Assembly (NCBI GenBank): GCA_023422735.1
Contig: JAFAGL010000212.1
Location: 1-14,274, forward strand
DNA from: Pseudomonadota bacterium
GTDB lineage: Bacteria > Pseudomonadota > Alphaproteobacteria > Rhizobiales > Rhizobiaceae
Direction of reading: 5' to 3'
Length of the DNA: 14,274 nt
Shown: piece by piece, positions 1 through 8,035 of the stretch
Layout: every line of letters begins with the position of its first letter
How positions within the stretch are numbered: the first letter of the stretch is position 1
Position numbers and translations under genes: made by a program
Notes under the pieces: generated by a model
Seen by the model: only the letters and a program-made list of their open reading frames with translations
What the model was told of the DNA's origin: nothing
Databases searched by the model: none

Positions 1-1
1 C

Positions 2-358
2 GGCTATGATGTGGCATCGGCACCCTGGGGTCCGGTTCGATTCGCCTATCTTCAATATGCCAGCGATCCGATCACCTTTTTCGAGATGGCTTCCTTTTAT
101 CGCATGCCAGACTGGATGCGCGAGCCGCGCGGTCCCGACGTTTCCCCTTATCTGCGCTGGTATCCGGCGGTGACATTCCTCCAGCTTGCCGTCGACATGG
201 CGCTGGCGACCACCACGCCGCTCGGTCACGGCCATCTTTACGCACCCGAGCATTATGTCGATGCCTGGATCGCGGTGACTGCGCCCGAAGGATGGAACGC
301 AGAAGCAATCGACCGGCTCAAACATCATTTGCGCCAGCGCATGGATGAGATGGAATGA
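2..358 (+). CDS. alpha/beta-hydrolase-type membrane protein, C-terminal fragment (5' end outside window)
   Basis: The reading frame is open from base 2 and ends with TGA at 356-358, so only about the last 118 residues are present. The fragment reads YLQYASDPITFFE, then PDWMREPRGPDVSP, RWYPAVTFLQLAVDM and finally PLGHGHLYAPEHYVDAW. This string of motifs is what I recall for the C-terminal catalytic part of the Abhydrolase_9 (DUF2319) family, which are membrane proteins with an alpha/beta-hydrolase domain. SDP would carry the acidic residue and GHGH the histidine of the triad; the nucleophile would lie upstream of the window. The GTG at base 11 is an internal valine codon, not a start, because similarity continues before it. 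Substrate unknown. The family call rests on motif memory. Confidence 0.72.
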   Translation, partial: GYDVASAPWGPVRFAYLQYASDPITFFEMASFYRMPDWMREPRGPDVSPYLRWYPAVTFLQLAVDMALATTTPLGHGHLYAPEHYVDAWIAVTAPEGWNAEAIDRLKHHLRQRMDEME

Positions 359-457
359 GCTGACGACATCACCTCGCGGCGCTTCTTCGCATATTTCCAG
401 CGGCGGCGTCGAAATCGGCAATGGTGACCGTGGGGCAAAATGACCAAGCCCGACAAG

Positions 458-486
458 TTTACGCGCGTTCCGCGTCACTTTATACA
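458..486 (+). promoter_or_regulatory. candidate sigma70-type promoter for hemA
   Basis: TTTACG (458-463) and TATACA (481-486) are separated by exactly 17 bases and each matches four of six consensus positions. Transcription would start near 493, giving a leader of about 55 bases before the hemA ATG at 547. Its position inside the 5' extension of the hemA reading frame is an argument against translating that extension. Prediction by eye only. Confidence 0.45.
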
Positions 487-546
487 TTAGGCAACCACCG
501 AATAGATGGAGAACCGCGTCAGCGGGTGGCCGAACAGGCGGATGGA

Positions 547-1824
547 ATGAATTACGAACGGTTTTTCGAAGAAGCGGTCGAACAGGTCCACGCTGAAAAG
601 CGTTATCGTGTGTTTGCCGACCTGGAGCGTATTGTGGGCGAGTTTCCGCGCGCGATCTGGCGCTCGGAAGGTCAGGCACGCGAAATCACCGTCTGGTGCT
701 CCAATGATTATCTGGGCATGGGTCAGCATCCCGATGTGATTGCAGCCATGCAGACGGCGGCTGGCAACATGGGCTCCGGTGCCGGTGGCACACGCAATAT
801 TTCCGGTACCAATCACCCGCTGGTCGAGCTGGAGCGTGAGCTCGCCGATCTGCACGGCAAGGAGGCTGCCCTCGTTTTCACCTCCGGTTTCGTTTCGAAC
901 GAAGCTTCTATCTCGACCATAGCCCGCTTGTTGCCGGATTGTTTGATCCTTTCGGACGAGCTGAACCATGCGTCGATGATCGAAGGCGTTCGCCGCTCGG
1001 GCGCCGACAAGAAGGTGTTTCGACATAACGATCTTAAGCATCTCGAACAGTTGCTGGCGGTTGCACCCCGGCAGCGTGCCAAGCTGATCGTGTTCGAATC
1101 CGTTTATTCCATGGATGGCGATATTGCCCCCATCGCCGAGATCGCCGAACTGGCACGGCGTTACAATGCGATGACCTATATCGACGAAGTCCATGCGGTG
1201 GGCATGTATGGCAATCGCGGCGGCGGCATCACGGATCGCGACCATCTTGCAGGCGAGATCGATGTCATAGAAGGCACGCTCGCCAAGGCTTTCGGCACGC
1301 TTGGCGGCTATATCGCCGGTCCGCGCTCGGTGATCGATGCCGTGCGCTCATATGCACCAGGCTTCATCTTCACCACCGCCCTGCCCCCCGCGATCGCCGC
1401 TGCCGCAACGGCCTCGATCCGCCATTTGAAGCAGTCGCAGGTGGAGCGTAAAGCGCATCAGCAGCGCGCCCAGGTGACAAAGGATCACCTGGCTGCCGCC
1501 GGTCTTCCTGTGATGCCGTCACAAACCCATATCGTGCCCTTATTGGTGGGCGATCCGGAACTGTGCAAACAGGCCAGTGATCGGCTGCTCGATAAGCATG
1601 GGATCTATATCCAGCCGATCAACTACCCAACCGTGCCGCGCGGCACGGAGCGTCTGCGCATCACCCCGACACCATTCCATTCCGACGCGCTGATCGGGGA
1701 GTTGGTTTCGGCCTTGCGCGAAACCTGGGAAGCGCTCGGCATCCCGTTTGTTTCCGACCAACGCCCAGCACAGCAGCGCACCAGCCGGATCATCCCGCTG
1801 GTGACATCGACAGCCGGCGGCTGA
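547..1824 (+). CDS. hemA: 5-aminolevulinate synthase (C4/Shemin pathway)
   Basis: This is a cytoplasmic PLP enzyme that condenses glycine with succinyl-CoA to 5-aminolevulinate, CO2 and CoA, the first step of haem synthesis in alphaproteobacteria. The frame is open from 421, but the family typically begins MNYE-F, so ATG 547 is chosen. That gives 425 residues, about 20 longer than usual because of a polar tail after residue 400 ([11 protein letters not shown]...). Visible motifs are CSNDYLGMG (51-59), the glycine-rich [12 protein letters not shown] (77-88), LNHASMIEG (139-147), YIDEVHAVG (211-219; Asp213 contacts the PLP ring nitrogen in this fold), [12 protein letters not shown] with Schiff-base Lys247 (244-255), and the C-terminal [10 protein letters not shown]. 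The alternative 2-amino-3-ketobutyrate CoA ligase is less likely given the N-terminus and the TLAKAFG context. The ribosome site is weak (AGGCGG, GGA). The gene stands alone, converging with the aminotransferase. Confidence 0.96.
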   Translation: MNYERFFEEAVEQVHAEKRYRVFADLERIVGEFPRAIWRSEGQAREITVWCSNDYLGMGQHPDVIAAMQTAAGNMGSGAGGTRNISGTNHPLVELERELADLHGKEAALVFTSGFVSNEASISTIARLLPDCLILSDELNHASMIEGVRRSGADKKVFRHNDLKHLEQLLAVAPRQRAKLIVFESVYSMDGDIAPIAEIAELARRYNAMTYIDEVHAVGMYGNRGGGITDRDHLAGEIDVIEGTLAKAFGTLGGYIAGPRSVIDAVRSYAPGFIFTTALPPAIAAAATASIRHLKQSQVERKAHQQRAQVTKDHLAAAGLPVMPSQTHIVPLLVGDPELCKQASDRLLDKHGIYIQPINYPTVPRGTERLRITPTPFHSDALIGELVSALRETWEALGIPFVSDQRPAQQRTSRIIPLVTSTAGG

Positions 1825-1855
1825 TCCGCCTGTTGCATCTCGTTTGGAAAGATGA

Positions 1856-1891
1856 GCATCGCGGTGACCGGGCCGCGCTGCCCTGCCTTTT
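1856..1891. terminator. possible weak terminator between convergent hemA and aminotransferase gene
   Basis: CGCGG (1860-1864) and CCGCG (1873-1877) form a perfect 5-bp stem with an 8-base loop. It is extended by GCA (1856-1858) with TGC (1879-1881) across one T/C mismatch. On the plus strand the following T run is only TTTT at 1888-1891, several bases away. On the minus strand TCATCTTT follows. It lies in the 66-base gap between the two stop codons, where a bidirectional terminator would be expected, but it is weak. Confidence 0.3.
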
Positions 1892-3063
1892 CAGACAGGA
1901 AGCCCGCGCAAGTAATCCGCCAGCCGGTGAGCCGCATCCTCTAGCTGGTCGAGACGGCGGTGGAAGCAAAGCCGGAAATGCCCGGCGCCTCCCGCACCGA
2001 ACGCCGTGCCCGGCGCCAAACCAACATTGGCCTTGTCAATAATATCGAAAGTTGCCGCGCGCGTATCGCTGACCCCATCCACGGCGAAAAACGCATAGAA
2101 TGCGCCTTGTGGCACGCTCATGCGCACGCGCCCGTTATCGAGCAAAATCTTGCAGACCAGATCGCGCGCCTTGTGGGCACGCGCGACCTGCTCGGCGATG
2201 AAGCTGTCGCCTTGGTCGAGGGCTGTGACCGCGCCGCGCTGCATGAATTGCGCAACGCCGGAAGTGGAATACTGGATCAGATTTTCGAACACCTGCTGGA
2301 GTTCCGGGTGAACCCGCAACCAGCCGACCCGCCAACCGGTCATCGCCCAGTTCTTGGAAAAACTGTTGACGAACAGAATGCGGTCGTCCGGTTGCATCAC
2401 ATCCAGAAAGGATGGCGCGCGGCTGCCTGAATAATGAAACAGCGAATAGATTTCGTCGGCGATAATCCACAAGCCGCGTTCCCGGGCGAGATCGAGGAGC
2501 GCTTGCAGCGTTTCGAGATCCGCCGTCCAGCCGGTGGGATTGCTGGGCGTGTTGACGAAAATCACACGCGTTTTTTCGGTGACGGCATCTGCCACCCGAT
2601 CAAGATCGCAAATCCAGCCATTGCTAGTTTCGGTCAATGGTACAGCAATTGGCTTGCCGCCAGCGACGCCCACCGCGCCAGCGAAATTTGGCCAGGCTGG
2701 TGAAAGGTAGATCGCCTCATCGCCGTCGCCCAAGGTCGCTTGCAAGGCAAGCTGGATCGCATGCATGCCGCTCGCCGTGACCAGAAACTCTTCCGGCTCG
2801 AAATCATGTCCGAAATGGCGATGGTAATAGCGCGCCAGCGCCTGACGCAATGCGGGCACGCCACGTTGCCAGGTATAGAATGTTTCGCCATCGGCCAAAC
2901 CCTGCCGGGCGGCTTCGGTGATGAAATCCGGCGTGGGCAGATCGCCTTCCCCGGCCCAAAGCGGGACCATGCCCGCTCGCCCACGGCCATAGCTCATGGC
3001 AGCAACAATATCGCTTTCAGGCGCGGCGCGGGCATCGTCCCGCAAATGTTCAAACAGGCTCAC
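1891..3063 (-). CDS. pyridoxal-phosphate-dependent aminotransferase, class I/II (AAT fold type I)
   Basis: This is a PLP enzyme that moves an amino group between an amino acid and a 2-oxo acid; the substrate cannot be read from sequence. Numbering from the upstream GTG (391 residues), the landmarks are YTWQRGVPALRQAL (64-77), VNTPSNPTG with Asn176 (171-179), ADEIY with Asp204 (203-207), NSFSKNWAMTGWRVGW carrying Schiff-base Lys238 (234-249), and FRLCF with Arg365, the usual carboxylate-binding arginine. The start is a double GTG at 3066 and 3063. GAGG at 3074-3071 is 4 bases from the first and 7 from the second, so 3063 is preferred. The gene lies 75 bases downstream of mscL, and a strong hairpin-plus-T-run ends just before its ribosome site. 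It is related to aspartate, aromatic and alanine aminotransferases (subgroup I-gamma); a specific name would be a guess. Confidence 0.9.
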   Translation of the reverse strand: MSLFEHLRDDARAAPESDIVAAMSYGRGRAGMVPLWAGEGDLPTPDFITEAARQGLADGETFYTWQRGVPALRQALARYYHRHFGHDFEPEEFLVTASGMHAIQLALQATLGDGDEAIYLSPAWPNFAGAVGVAGGKPIAVPLTETSNGWICDLDRVADAVTEKTRVIFVNTPSNPTGWTADLETLQALLDLARERGLWIIADEIYSLFHYSGSRAPSFLDVMQPDDRILFVNSFSKNWAMTGWRVGWLRVHPELQQVFENLIQYSTSGVAQFMQRGAVTALDQGDSFIAEQVARAHKARDLVCKILLDNGRVRMSVPQGAFYAFFAVDGVSDTRAATFDIIDKANVGLAPGTAFGAGGAGHFRLCFHRRLDQLEDAAHRLADYLRGLPV

Positions 3064-3076
3064 CACTGCACCTCAG

Positions 3077-3106
3077 AAGAAAAGCGCGACCCGAAAAGGC
3101 CGCGCT
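3077..3106 (-). terminator. intrinsic terminator of mscL
   Basis: Read on the minus strand, AGCGCGGCC (3106-3098) pairs with GGTCGCGCT (3091-3083) through nine positions including one G-T wobble, with a 6-base loop TTTTCG. It is followed directly by TTTTCTTCT. It begins about 36 bases after the mscL stop and ends three bases before the GAGG ribosome site of the downstream aminotransferase gene. Confidence 0.75.
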
Positions 3107-3141
3107 CTGGAAAAGGACGATTTTGTTGACGCGGCCTCGGA

Positions 3142-3576
3142 TCAAACGGGACGGTTGGCCAGTAGATCGCGGATTTCCGAAAGCAGCTGCACATCCGCCG
3201 GTGGCGGCGATGCCGGAGCGGTTTCCTTTTCACGTTCCAGCCGACGGCGCATGCTGTTGACGCCCTTGACCATCAGGAAAATGATGAAAGCGAGGATCAG
3301 GAAATTGATCACCACGGTGATGAAACTGCCGTAGGCGAAGACGGCACCTTGTTCGCGCGCTTGTGCGAGTGTTGGTGCGGTGACCGACGATGATAATGGC
3401 AAGAAATAGTTGGAAAAGTCGAAACCGCCGAAAATGGCGCCCACGATCGGCATGATGATGTCATCCACCAGCGAGGTGACGATCTTGCCAAAGGCGGCAC
3501 CGATGATCACGCCGACAGCGAGATCCATGACATTGCCTTTGGCGATAAATTCCTGGAATTCCTTCAGAACTGCCAT
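3142..3576 (-). CDS. mscL: large-conductance mechanosensitive channel MscL
   Basis: This inner-membrane homopentameric channel opens under membrane tension to release solutes during osmotic downshock. The 144-residue product is of normal family length. [20 protein letters not shown] is the amphipathic N-terminal helix running into TM1 (about 15-44), with the pore-lining run [20 protein letters not shown] periplasmic loop (about 50-76) contains [11 protein letters not shown]2 (about 77-105) contains [19 protein letters not shown] charged, proline-rich linker (110-127) leads to the C-terminal bundle helix [15 protein letters not shown]. The frame extends upstream to 3690, but the family start and an AAAGGG ribosome site place the ATG at 3576. 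It is divergent from the hybrid kinase gene, and a terminator follows the stop. Confidence 0.97.
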   Translation of the reverse strand: MAVLKEFQEFIAKGNVMDLAVGVIIGAAFGKIVTSLVDDIIMPIVGAIFGGFDFSNYFLPLSSSVTAPTLAQAREQGAVFAYGSFITVVINFLILAFIIFLMVKGVNSMRRRLEREKETAPASPPPADVQLLSEIRDLLANRPV

Positions 3577-3629
3577 TTGAAACCCTTTCCACCAACCAGT
3601 CGTTCGTTGTCCCCGCACGGCCGTCCACG

Positions 3630-3659
3630 ATACTAAATAACGAATACAGGCGGAAGCAA
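3630..3659 (-). promoter_or_regulatory. candidate mscL promoter
   Basis: On the minus strand TTGCTT (3659-3654) and TAGTAT (3635-3630) are 18 bases apart; each keeps four of six consensus bases. Transcription would begin about 47 bases before the mscL ATG. No equally good promoter for the divergent kinase gene was found in the same 182-base intergenic space. Confidence 0.35.
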
Positions 3660-3744
3660 AGCCGTCGCAACGAATTTCTCGCTTGCACATGTCAAGGGAT
3701 TGGACAGGTCCGGGTGTTGCATGCTTTGGTTTGAACCGAATTTC

Positions 3745-3751
3745 GGGGAGG
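3745..3751 (+). promoter_or_regulatory. strong ribosome binding site that fixes a TTG start
   Basis: GGGGAGG lies seven bases before TTG 3759. No ATG or GTG in the same frame is better placed, so this site is the main support for TTG initiation of the hybrid kinase. Confidence 0.7.
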
Positions 3752-3758
3752 CAGCGTC

Positions 3759-6700
3759 TTGCAGGGTTGGGCCGTCGTTTTAGCCGCGCTGGCCTATATG
3801 ACGCTGTTGTTCGTCGTCGCCAGCCTTGGTGATCGTCGCCCGGTACCTGAAACGGGCGTCAAAGGGCGTCAGTTCATCTACGCGCTAAGCCTTGCGATCT
3901 ATTGCACGTCATGGACCTTTTTCGGCTCGGTGGGGCTTGCCGCCGAACGCAATCTCGAATTTCTGGCAATCTATATCGGGCCGATCCTGGTTTTCGTCTT
4001 CGGTTATCCGCTTTTGCGCCGCGTGGTTAGGATCGCCAAAAGCGAGAACATAACCTCGATCGCCGACTTTCTGGCTGCACGCTATGGCAAGAGTTTCGTG
4101 GTGGCGTCGATCGCGACCCTTATCGCGACCGTGGGCACCATTCCTTATATCGCCTTGCAACTAAAAGCGATTTCCGAAACCGTCAGTCTGATGGTGGCGC
4201 ATTATCAGACGAGTCCGCCGGGCATTCAATTCTTTTTCGGCGACATTTCGCTAACTATCGCAATGCTGCTGGCTTTGTTCGCGGTACTGTTCGGCACGCG
4301 TCACGCCGACGCGACCGAGCACCAGAACGGCCTGATTCTCGCAGTGGCGGTGGAATCCATCGTCAAGCTGGCCGCGTTTCTGGCTATCGGCATTGCGGTC
4401 ACGTTTTTTCTGTTCGGCGGCGTGGCAGAAACCGTGCGCGCCATAGGTAAAAATCCGGACGTACACAAGGCCATCAGCTACAATACCTCCCTGCCGACCT
4501 GGATCGTCACGACCATGTTGTCGTCCTTTGCGATCCTGATGCTGCCGCGTCAGTTTCACGTGATGGTGGTGGAAAACCGAACCGACGCAGAATTACGCAC
4601 TGCCACGCGGATCTTCCCGCTCTACCTGATCGCCATCAACATCTTCGTTCTGCCGATCGCCTTTGCTGGACTGACCTTCATCGGCACCTCCACCAATGCC
4701 GATCTCTACGTGCTGGCCTTGCCATTGCAGAAGGGGCACGATGTGCTGGCCATGGCGGTTTTCATCGGCGGCCTTTCCGCCGCAACGGCCATGGTGATCG
4801 TGGCAAGCGTGGCCCTGTCAATCATGATCTCCAACGACCTGGTGATCCCGCTTTTCCTGCGCAGCCTGGTGCAACCCGACCGCCGCGGTGTGGAAGACTG
4901 GTCGCGGCTCATCCTCAATGTACGTCGTGCCTCGATCTTCATCGTGTTGCTGGCTGCCTTTTTCTATTACCGCGCGACAACGGACAACACCCGGCTGGCC
5001 TCGATCGGTCTGGTATCCTTCGCAGCCATTGCGCAATTCGCACCCGCCTTCCTTGGCGGCTTGATCTGGCGTGGCGCCAACAGCCGCGGCGCGATGTTGG
5101 GCATGTCTGCGGGCCTGGCCACGTGGGCCTACACGCTTCTTTTGCCGTCACTGATCCGCTTCGATGCGAGTATCCTTTTATACGGACCATTCGGCCTGGA
5201 AGCGTTACGCCCCCAAGCCTTGTTCGGCACGGTGGGCGAGCCGCTCAACCATGGCGTTTTGTGGAGCCTGTCCATCAACACGCTGTTTTACGTGCTGGGA
5301 TCTTTGTCGCGCACCGCCGTTCCGCTGGAACGCATCCAGGCAGCGATTTTCGTGCCACGCGATCTCGGCCCCATGCCCAGTTTGCGGCGCTTTCGAACCA
5401 CGGTTACGATTGACGAGTTGAAAGATACGATTGCACGCTATCTCGGCGTCGAGCGGACCGAGCGGTCATTCCAGACTTTCGCTGCCGAGCAAAAACGCGA
5501 TCTGCCAGGCCATGAGCCGGCCAGCGGCGCTGCTGTGCGCTTTTCCGAACAGCTTCTGGCCAGCGCAGTCGGCTCCTCCTCCGCGCGTCTGATCCTGTCA
5601 CTGCTGTTTCAGCGCAAAGACCGTTCGCAACGCGATGCCCTGCGCTTGCTGGACGACGCTTCGGAGGCCTTGCAGCATAATCGCGATCTTCTTCAAACGG
5701 CGCTCGACCAGATGGATCAGGGCCTGACGGTTTTCGACAAGGATCTTCGATTAACCAATTGGAACCGGCAATTCCGGCTGTTGTTCGATCTGCCAGATTC
5801 CCTTGGGCAGGTCGGGGTTTCACTCCATCACATCCTGCGATTTCTGGCAGAACGCGGCGATATTCCAACGGATCTGGAGGTCACGGCGCTCAACCGGCTG
5901 AGCAATTCGAGAGCGCCTTGGCGCATCGAGCTTGAAACCAGCGGGCGGATCGTCGAATTGCGATCCAATCCGATGCCGGATGGCGGCACGGTGGCGACCT
6001 ATTCTGACGTGACGGCTGCGGTTTCGGCCGATCTTGCCTTGAAGCGCGCCAACGAAACGCTTGAACAGCGCGTCGCCAGCCGCACCGCCGAGATCACCCG
6101 CGTCAATCAGGAACTTGCCCTCGCCCAGCAGCTCGCCGAAGAAGCCAACCAGTCGAAAACACGCTTTCTGGCGGGGGCTGGCCACGACATTTTGCAGCCA
6201 TTGAACGCGGCGCGACTTTACTGCTCGTCACTGATTGAATGGGCGCAAGAAGCCGAAGTGCAAAAGGCAGCGGGAAATATCGAATCCTCGCTCGGCTCGG
6301 TGGAAACGATCCTCGGCGCCGTTCTCGATATTTCACGGCTCGACGCAGGCGCTCTGCAGCCGATGGAAACAACCTTCCGGCTGGACGCGTTGTTGAAACA
6401 GATTCAAACAGATTTCACCCCGACAGCTCGGGAAAAGGGACTGCGACTGCGCACGATCGGATCGTCACTGGCCGTTCATACAGATCGTAACCTGTTGCGC
6501 CGTGTAATCCAGAATCTGGTATCCAATGCGATCAAATATACCCGCGCGGGCGGCGTTCTCGTGGGTGTGCGGCGGCGAGGTCCCTTCCTCGAAATCCAGG
6601 TCATCGATACCGGAATCGGCATTGCCGAAGAGGATCTCAACACTGTGTTTCAGGAGTTTTTGCGTCTGGACGAAGGCGCGCGCGAAGCGCAAGGGCTCGG

Positions 6701-7253
6701 ACTCGGCCTGTCGATCGTCGACCGCATCGCACGGGTTCTGCAACTCGAAATCCAGATCGAATCGCAAAAAGACCACGGCACGCGTTTTTCCGTGATCTTG
6801 CCGCGGGCGGATCTTTCTTCAGAAGACATCGCCGCCGAAGCCGAATCTTCACCCAGCGCCGTCACTGCTGAATTGGCAGGACTGAGGGTGCTTTGCATCG
6901 ACAATGATGCGCAAATTCTCGATGCGATGAGGAATCTTCTGCAAGGATGGGGATGTTCCGTGACGCTCGCATCAAGCAGCAGCGAAGCACTATCCTTTGA
7001 AAAAGCACCTGACGTGATCCTGGTGGATTATCATCTCGATCGCGAGACGGGCCTCGCCGCAGTGCGCGACATGCGCGCCAAACACAAGGATTTCATCCCC
7101 GCTGTGCTTGTAACCGCTGATCGCGGCACCGACGCCAAAACAGGTGCCGAGCAACTCGACATGGGTGTCATCAACAAGCCGGTAAAGCCGGCGGCTTTGC
7201 GTTTGACGCTCAGCCGAATGAAACGCATGCTTGAAACAGCCGACCAGGCTTGA
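3759..7253 (+). CDS. hybrid sensor histidine kinase with SLC5-type transporter domain, STAC, PAS and REC (CrbS/MxtR-like)
   Basis: This is a membrane sensor kinase of 1164 residues that starts at TTG. Residues 1-520 are a many-helix Na+/solute-symporter (SLC5/PutP-like) module (helices e.g. 5-22, 70-86, 164-180, 192-220, 290-308, 330-355, 391-404, 415-435). Residues 545-615 fit the STAC linker. A PAS domain follows (about 640-755, [20 protein letters not shown]), then a coiled coil (758-800). The HisKA phospho-acceptor is His809 ([15 protein letters not shown]). The HATPase has an N box at Asn923, DTGIGI (950-955) and GLGLGLS (979-985). The C-terminal REC domain has Asp1048/Asp1050, phospho-acceptor Asp1090, Thr1119 and Lys1140. 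This domain order is that of CrbS/MxtR kinases, which control acetyl-CoA synthetase in Vibrio and Pseudomonas; CbrA shares the SLC5-STAC part. The likely partner is the LuxR-type regulator abutting its 3' end. The ligand is unknown. CrbS-like is family inference. Confidence 0.93.
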   Translation: MQGWAVVLAALAYMTLLFVVASLGDRRPVPETGVKGRQFIYALSLAIYCTSWTFFGSVGLAAERNLEFLAIYIGPILVFVFGYPLLRRVVRIAKSENITSIADFLAARYGKSFVVASIATLIATVGTIPYIALQLKAISETVSLMVAHYQTSPPGIQFFFGDISLTIAMLLALFAVLFGTRHADATEHQNGLILAVAVESIVKLAAFLAIGIAVTFFLFGGVAETVRAIGKNPDVHKAISYNTSLPTWIVTTMLSSFAILMLPRQFHVMVVENRTDAELRTATRIFPLYLIAINIFVLPIAFAGLTFIGTSTNADLYVLALPLQKGHDVLAMAVFIGGLSAATAMVIVASVALSIMISNDLVIPLFLRSLVQPDRRGVEDWSRLILNVRRASIFIVLLAAFFYYRATTDNTRLASIGLVSFAAIAQFAPAFLGGLIWRGANSRGAMLGMSAGLATWAYTLLLPSLIRFDASILLYGPFGLEALRPQALFGTVGEPLNHGVLWSLSINTLFYVLGSLSRTAVPLERIQAAIFVPRDLGPMPSLRRFRTTVTIDELKDTIARYLGVERTERSFQTFAAEQKRDLPGHEPASGAAVRFSEQLLASAVGSSSARLILSLLFQRKDRSQRDALRLLDDASEALQHNRDLLQTALDQMDQGLTVFDKDLRLTNWNRQFRLLFDLPDSLGQVGVSLHHILRFLAERGDIPTDLEVTALNRLSNSRAPWRIELETSGRIVELRSNPMPDGGTVATYSDVTAAVSADLALKRANETLEQRVASRTAEITRVNQELALAQQLAEEANQSKTRFLAGAGHDILQPLNAARLYCSSLIEWAQEAEVQKAAGNIESSLGSVETILGAVLDISRLDAGALQPMETTFRLDALLKQIQTDFTPTAREKGLRLRTIGSSLAVHTDRNLLRRVIQNLVSNAIKYTRAGGVLVGVRRRGPFLEIQVIDTGIGIAEEDLNTVFQEFLRLDEGAREAQGLGLGLSIVDRIARVLQLEIQIESQKDHGTRFSVILPRADLSSEDIAAEAESSPSAVTAELAGLRVLCIDNDAQILDAMRNLLQGWGCSVTLASSSSEALSFEKAPDVILVDYHLDRETGLAAVRDMRAKHKDFIPAVLVTADRGTDAKTGAEQLDMGVINKPVKPAALRLTLSRMKRMLETADQA

Positions 7254-7907
7254 TCAAAGATTGGCTGGATCGGTGCTGAATTTCGACAACAAGATCACGG
7301 CCTGCGTCCTGCTATCTACACCGAGTTTTTGCAAGACGGCCGACACATGGGCTTTCACCGTGGCTTCCGAGACATCGAGCTCATAGGCAATCTGCTTGTT
7401 CAGCAGACCCGCCGACAGCATGGTCAACACCCGCGTTTGCTGTGGGGTGAGACTTTGCATGCGTTTAATCAGCTGCGAGACTTCCGGATCGCGTTCGGTG
7501 CCCAAGTCCAGATCAGGCGGCGTTGCTATACCTCCGTCAAGCACCTGGCTGACGGCGTTGCGGATAGCCTCCATGCTTGCAGACTTCGAAATGAAGCCTG
7601 ACGCCCCCAATTCAAGAGCCCGGCGTACCGTCGAAGGATTGTCGTGAGCCGAAACCACGACGATCGGCGTCATCGGACATGATGCGCGCAAAGCCACGAG
7701 GCCGGAAAGGCCGCTGGCGCCCGGCATGGAAAGATCCAGCAAAACGAGATCAAGATCGTCCTGTTCGTTGACAAGCGTCTGGGCTGCTTGGAAATCGCCC
7801 GCTTCCAAGATCTGCGTTTCCATGCCGAAACCGGCCAAAGCCTGTCGCAACGCACCGCGAAACAACGGATGGTCGTCGGCAACCACGAATTTCAGGCTGG
7901 ATTGCAA
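7254..7907 (-). CDS. NarL/LuxR-family response regulator (CrbR/ErdR-like), probable partner of the SLC5-type hybrid kinase
   Basis: This 217-residue cytoplasmic transcription factor has an N-terminal receiver with acidic pocket Asp11/Asp12 (VVADDHPLFRGAL), phospho-acceptor Asp58 (LVLLDLSMPG), Ser86 and Lys108 (GFISKSAS). The C-terminal LuxR-type helix-turn-helix spans about 151-210 (LTPQQTRVLTMLSAGLLNKQ, VSEATVKAHVSAVLQKLGV). The overall reading resembles ErdR/AgmR/CrbR regulators, which pair with SLC5-STAC kinases. The start is uncertain: TTG 7907 gives the full receiver but lacks a clear ribosome site, and the only nearby ATG (7947) is in another frame; CTG 7895 is an alternative. Its stop touches the kinase stop on the other strand. 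It lies 128 bases downstream of phoU, with its own candidate promoter. Confidence 0.9.
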   Translation of the reverse strand: MQSSLKFVVADDHPLFRGALRQALAGFGMETQILEAGDFQAAQTLVNEQDDLDLVLLDLSMPGASGLSGLVALRASCPMTPIVVVSAHDNPSTVRRALELGASGFISKSASMEAIRNAVSQVLDGGIATPPDLDLGTERDPEVSQLIKRMQSLTPQQTRVLTMLSAGLLNKQIAYELDVSEATVKAHVSAVLQKLGVDSRTQAVILLSKFSTDPANL

Positions 7908-7922
7908 AAGCAGGCAGGTCCC

Positions 7923-7945
7923 GGGGCTGGAAAGTTGACAGCCCC
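7923..7945. repeat. 7-bp perfect inverted repeat in the response-regulator leader
   Basis: GGGGCTG (7923-7929) and CAGCCCC (7939-7945) flank a 9-base spacer. It lies immediately downstream, on the minus strand, of the CATAAT -10 candidate, so it would cover the transcription start. No T run follows on either strand, so it is not an intrinsic terminator. It may be an operator or a 5'-leader hairpin. Confidence 0.5.
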
Positions 7946-7973
7946 ATTATGACGGTAACAGCCAGTCAAGCAA
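7946..7973 (-). promoter_or_regulatory. candidate promoter for the LuxR-type response regulator gene
   Basis: On the minus strand TTGCTT (7973-7968) and CATAAT (7951-7946) are separated by 16 bases; the -10 matches five of six and the -35 four of six. It would free the regulator from the phoR-phoU transcript upstream. Prediction by eye. Confidence 0.45.
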
Positions 7974-8035
7974 CGCCTTATTGTGCCAAGTCTTTTTCAC
8001 CCAGCCGGAAGGGCAGCGATCGCTAGGGGCAGCTT

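Noticed and set aside
421..546. 42-residue N-terminal extension of hemA
   Set aside because: The family starts at MNYE-F, and a promoter candidate lies inside the extension.
487..1245. 252-residue minus-strand frame opposite hemA
   Set aside because: Shadow of a strongly recognised gene; the translation has no family features.
3577..3690. 38-residue N-terminal extension of mscL
   Set aside because: MscL starts at the amphipathic helix, ATG 3576 has an AAAGGG site, and the extension covers the promoter region.
7970..7989. Possible sigma54 promoter (TTGGCAC then TTGC on minus strand)
   Set aside because: The GG and GC elements are 14 bases apart instead of the required 10.
8015..8024. AGCGATCGCT palindrome after phoU as a terminator
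   Set aside because: A 10-base self-complementary word with no loop and no T run; common in GC-rich genomes.
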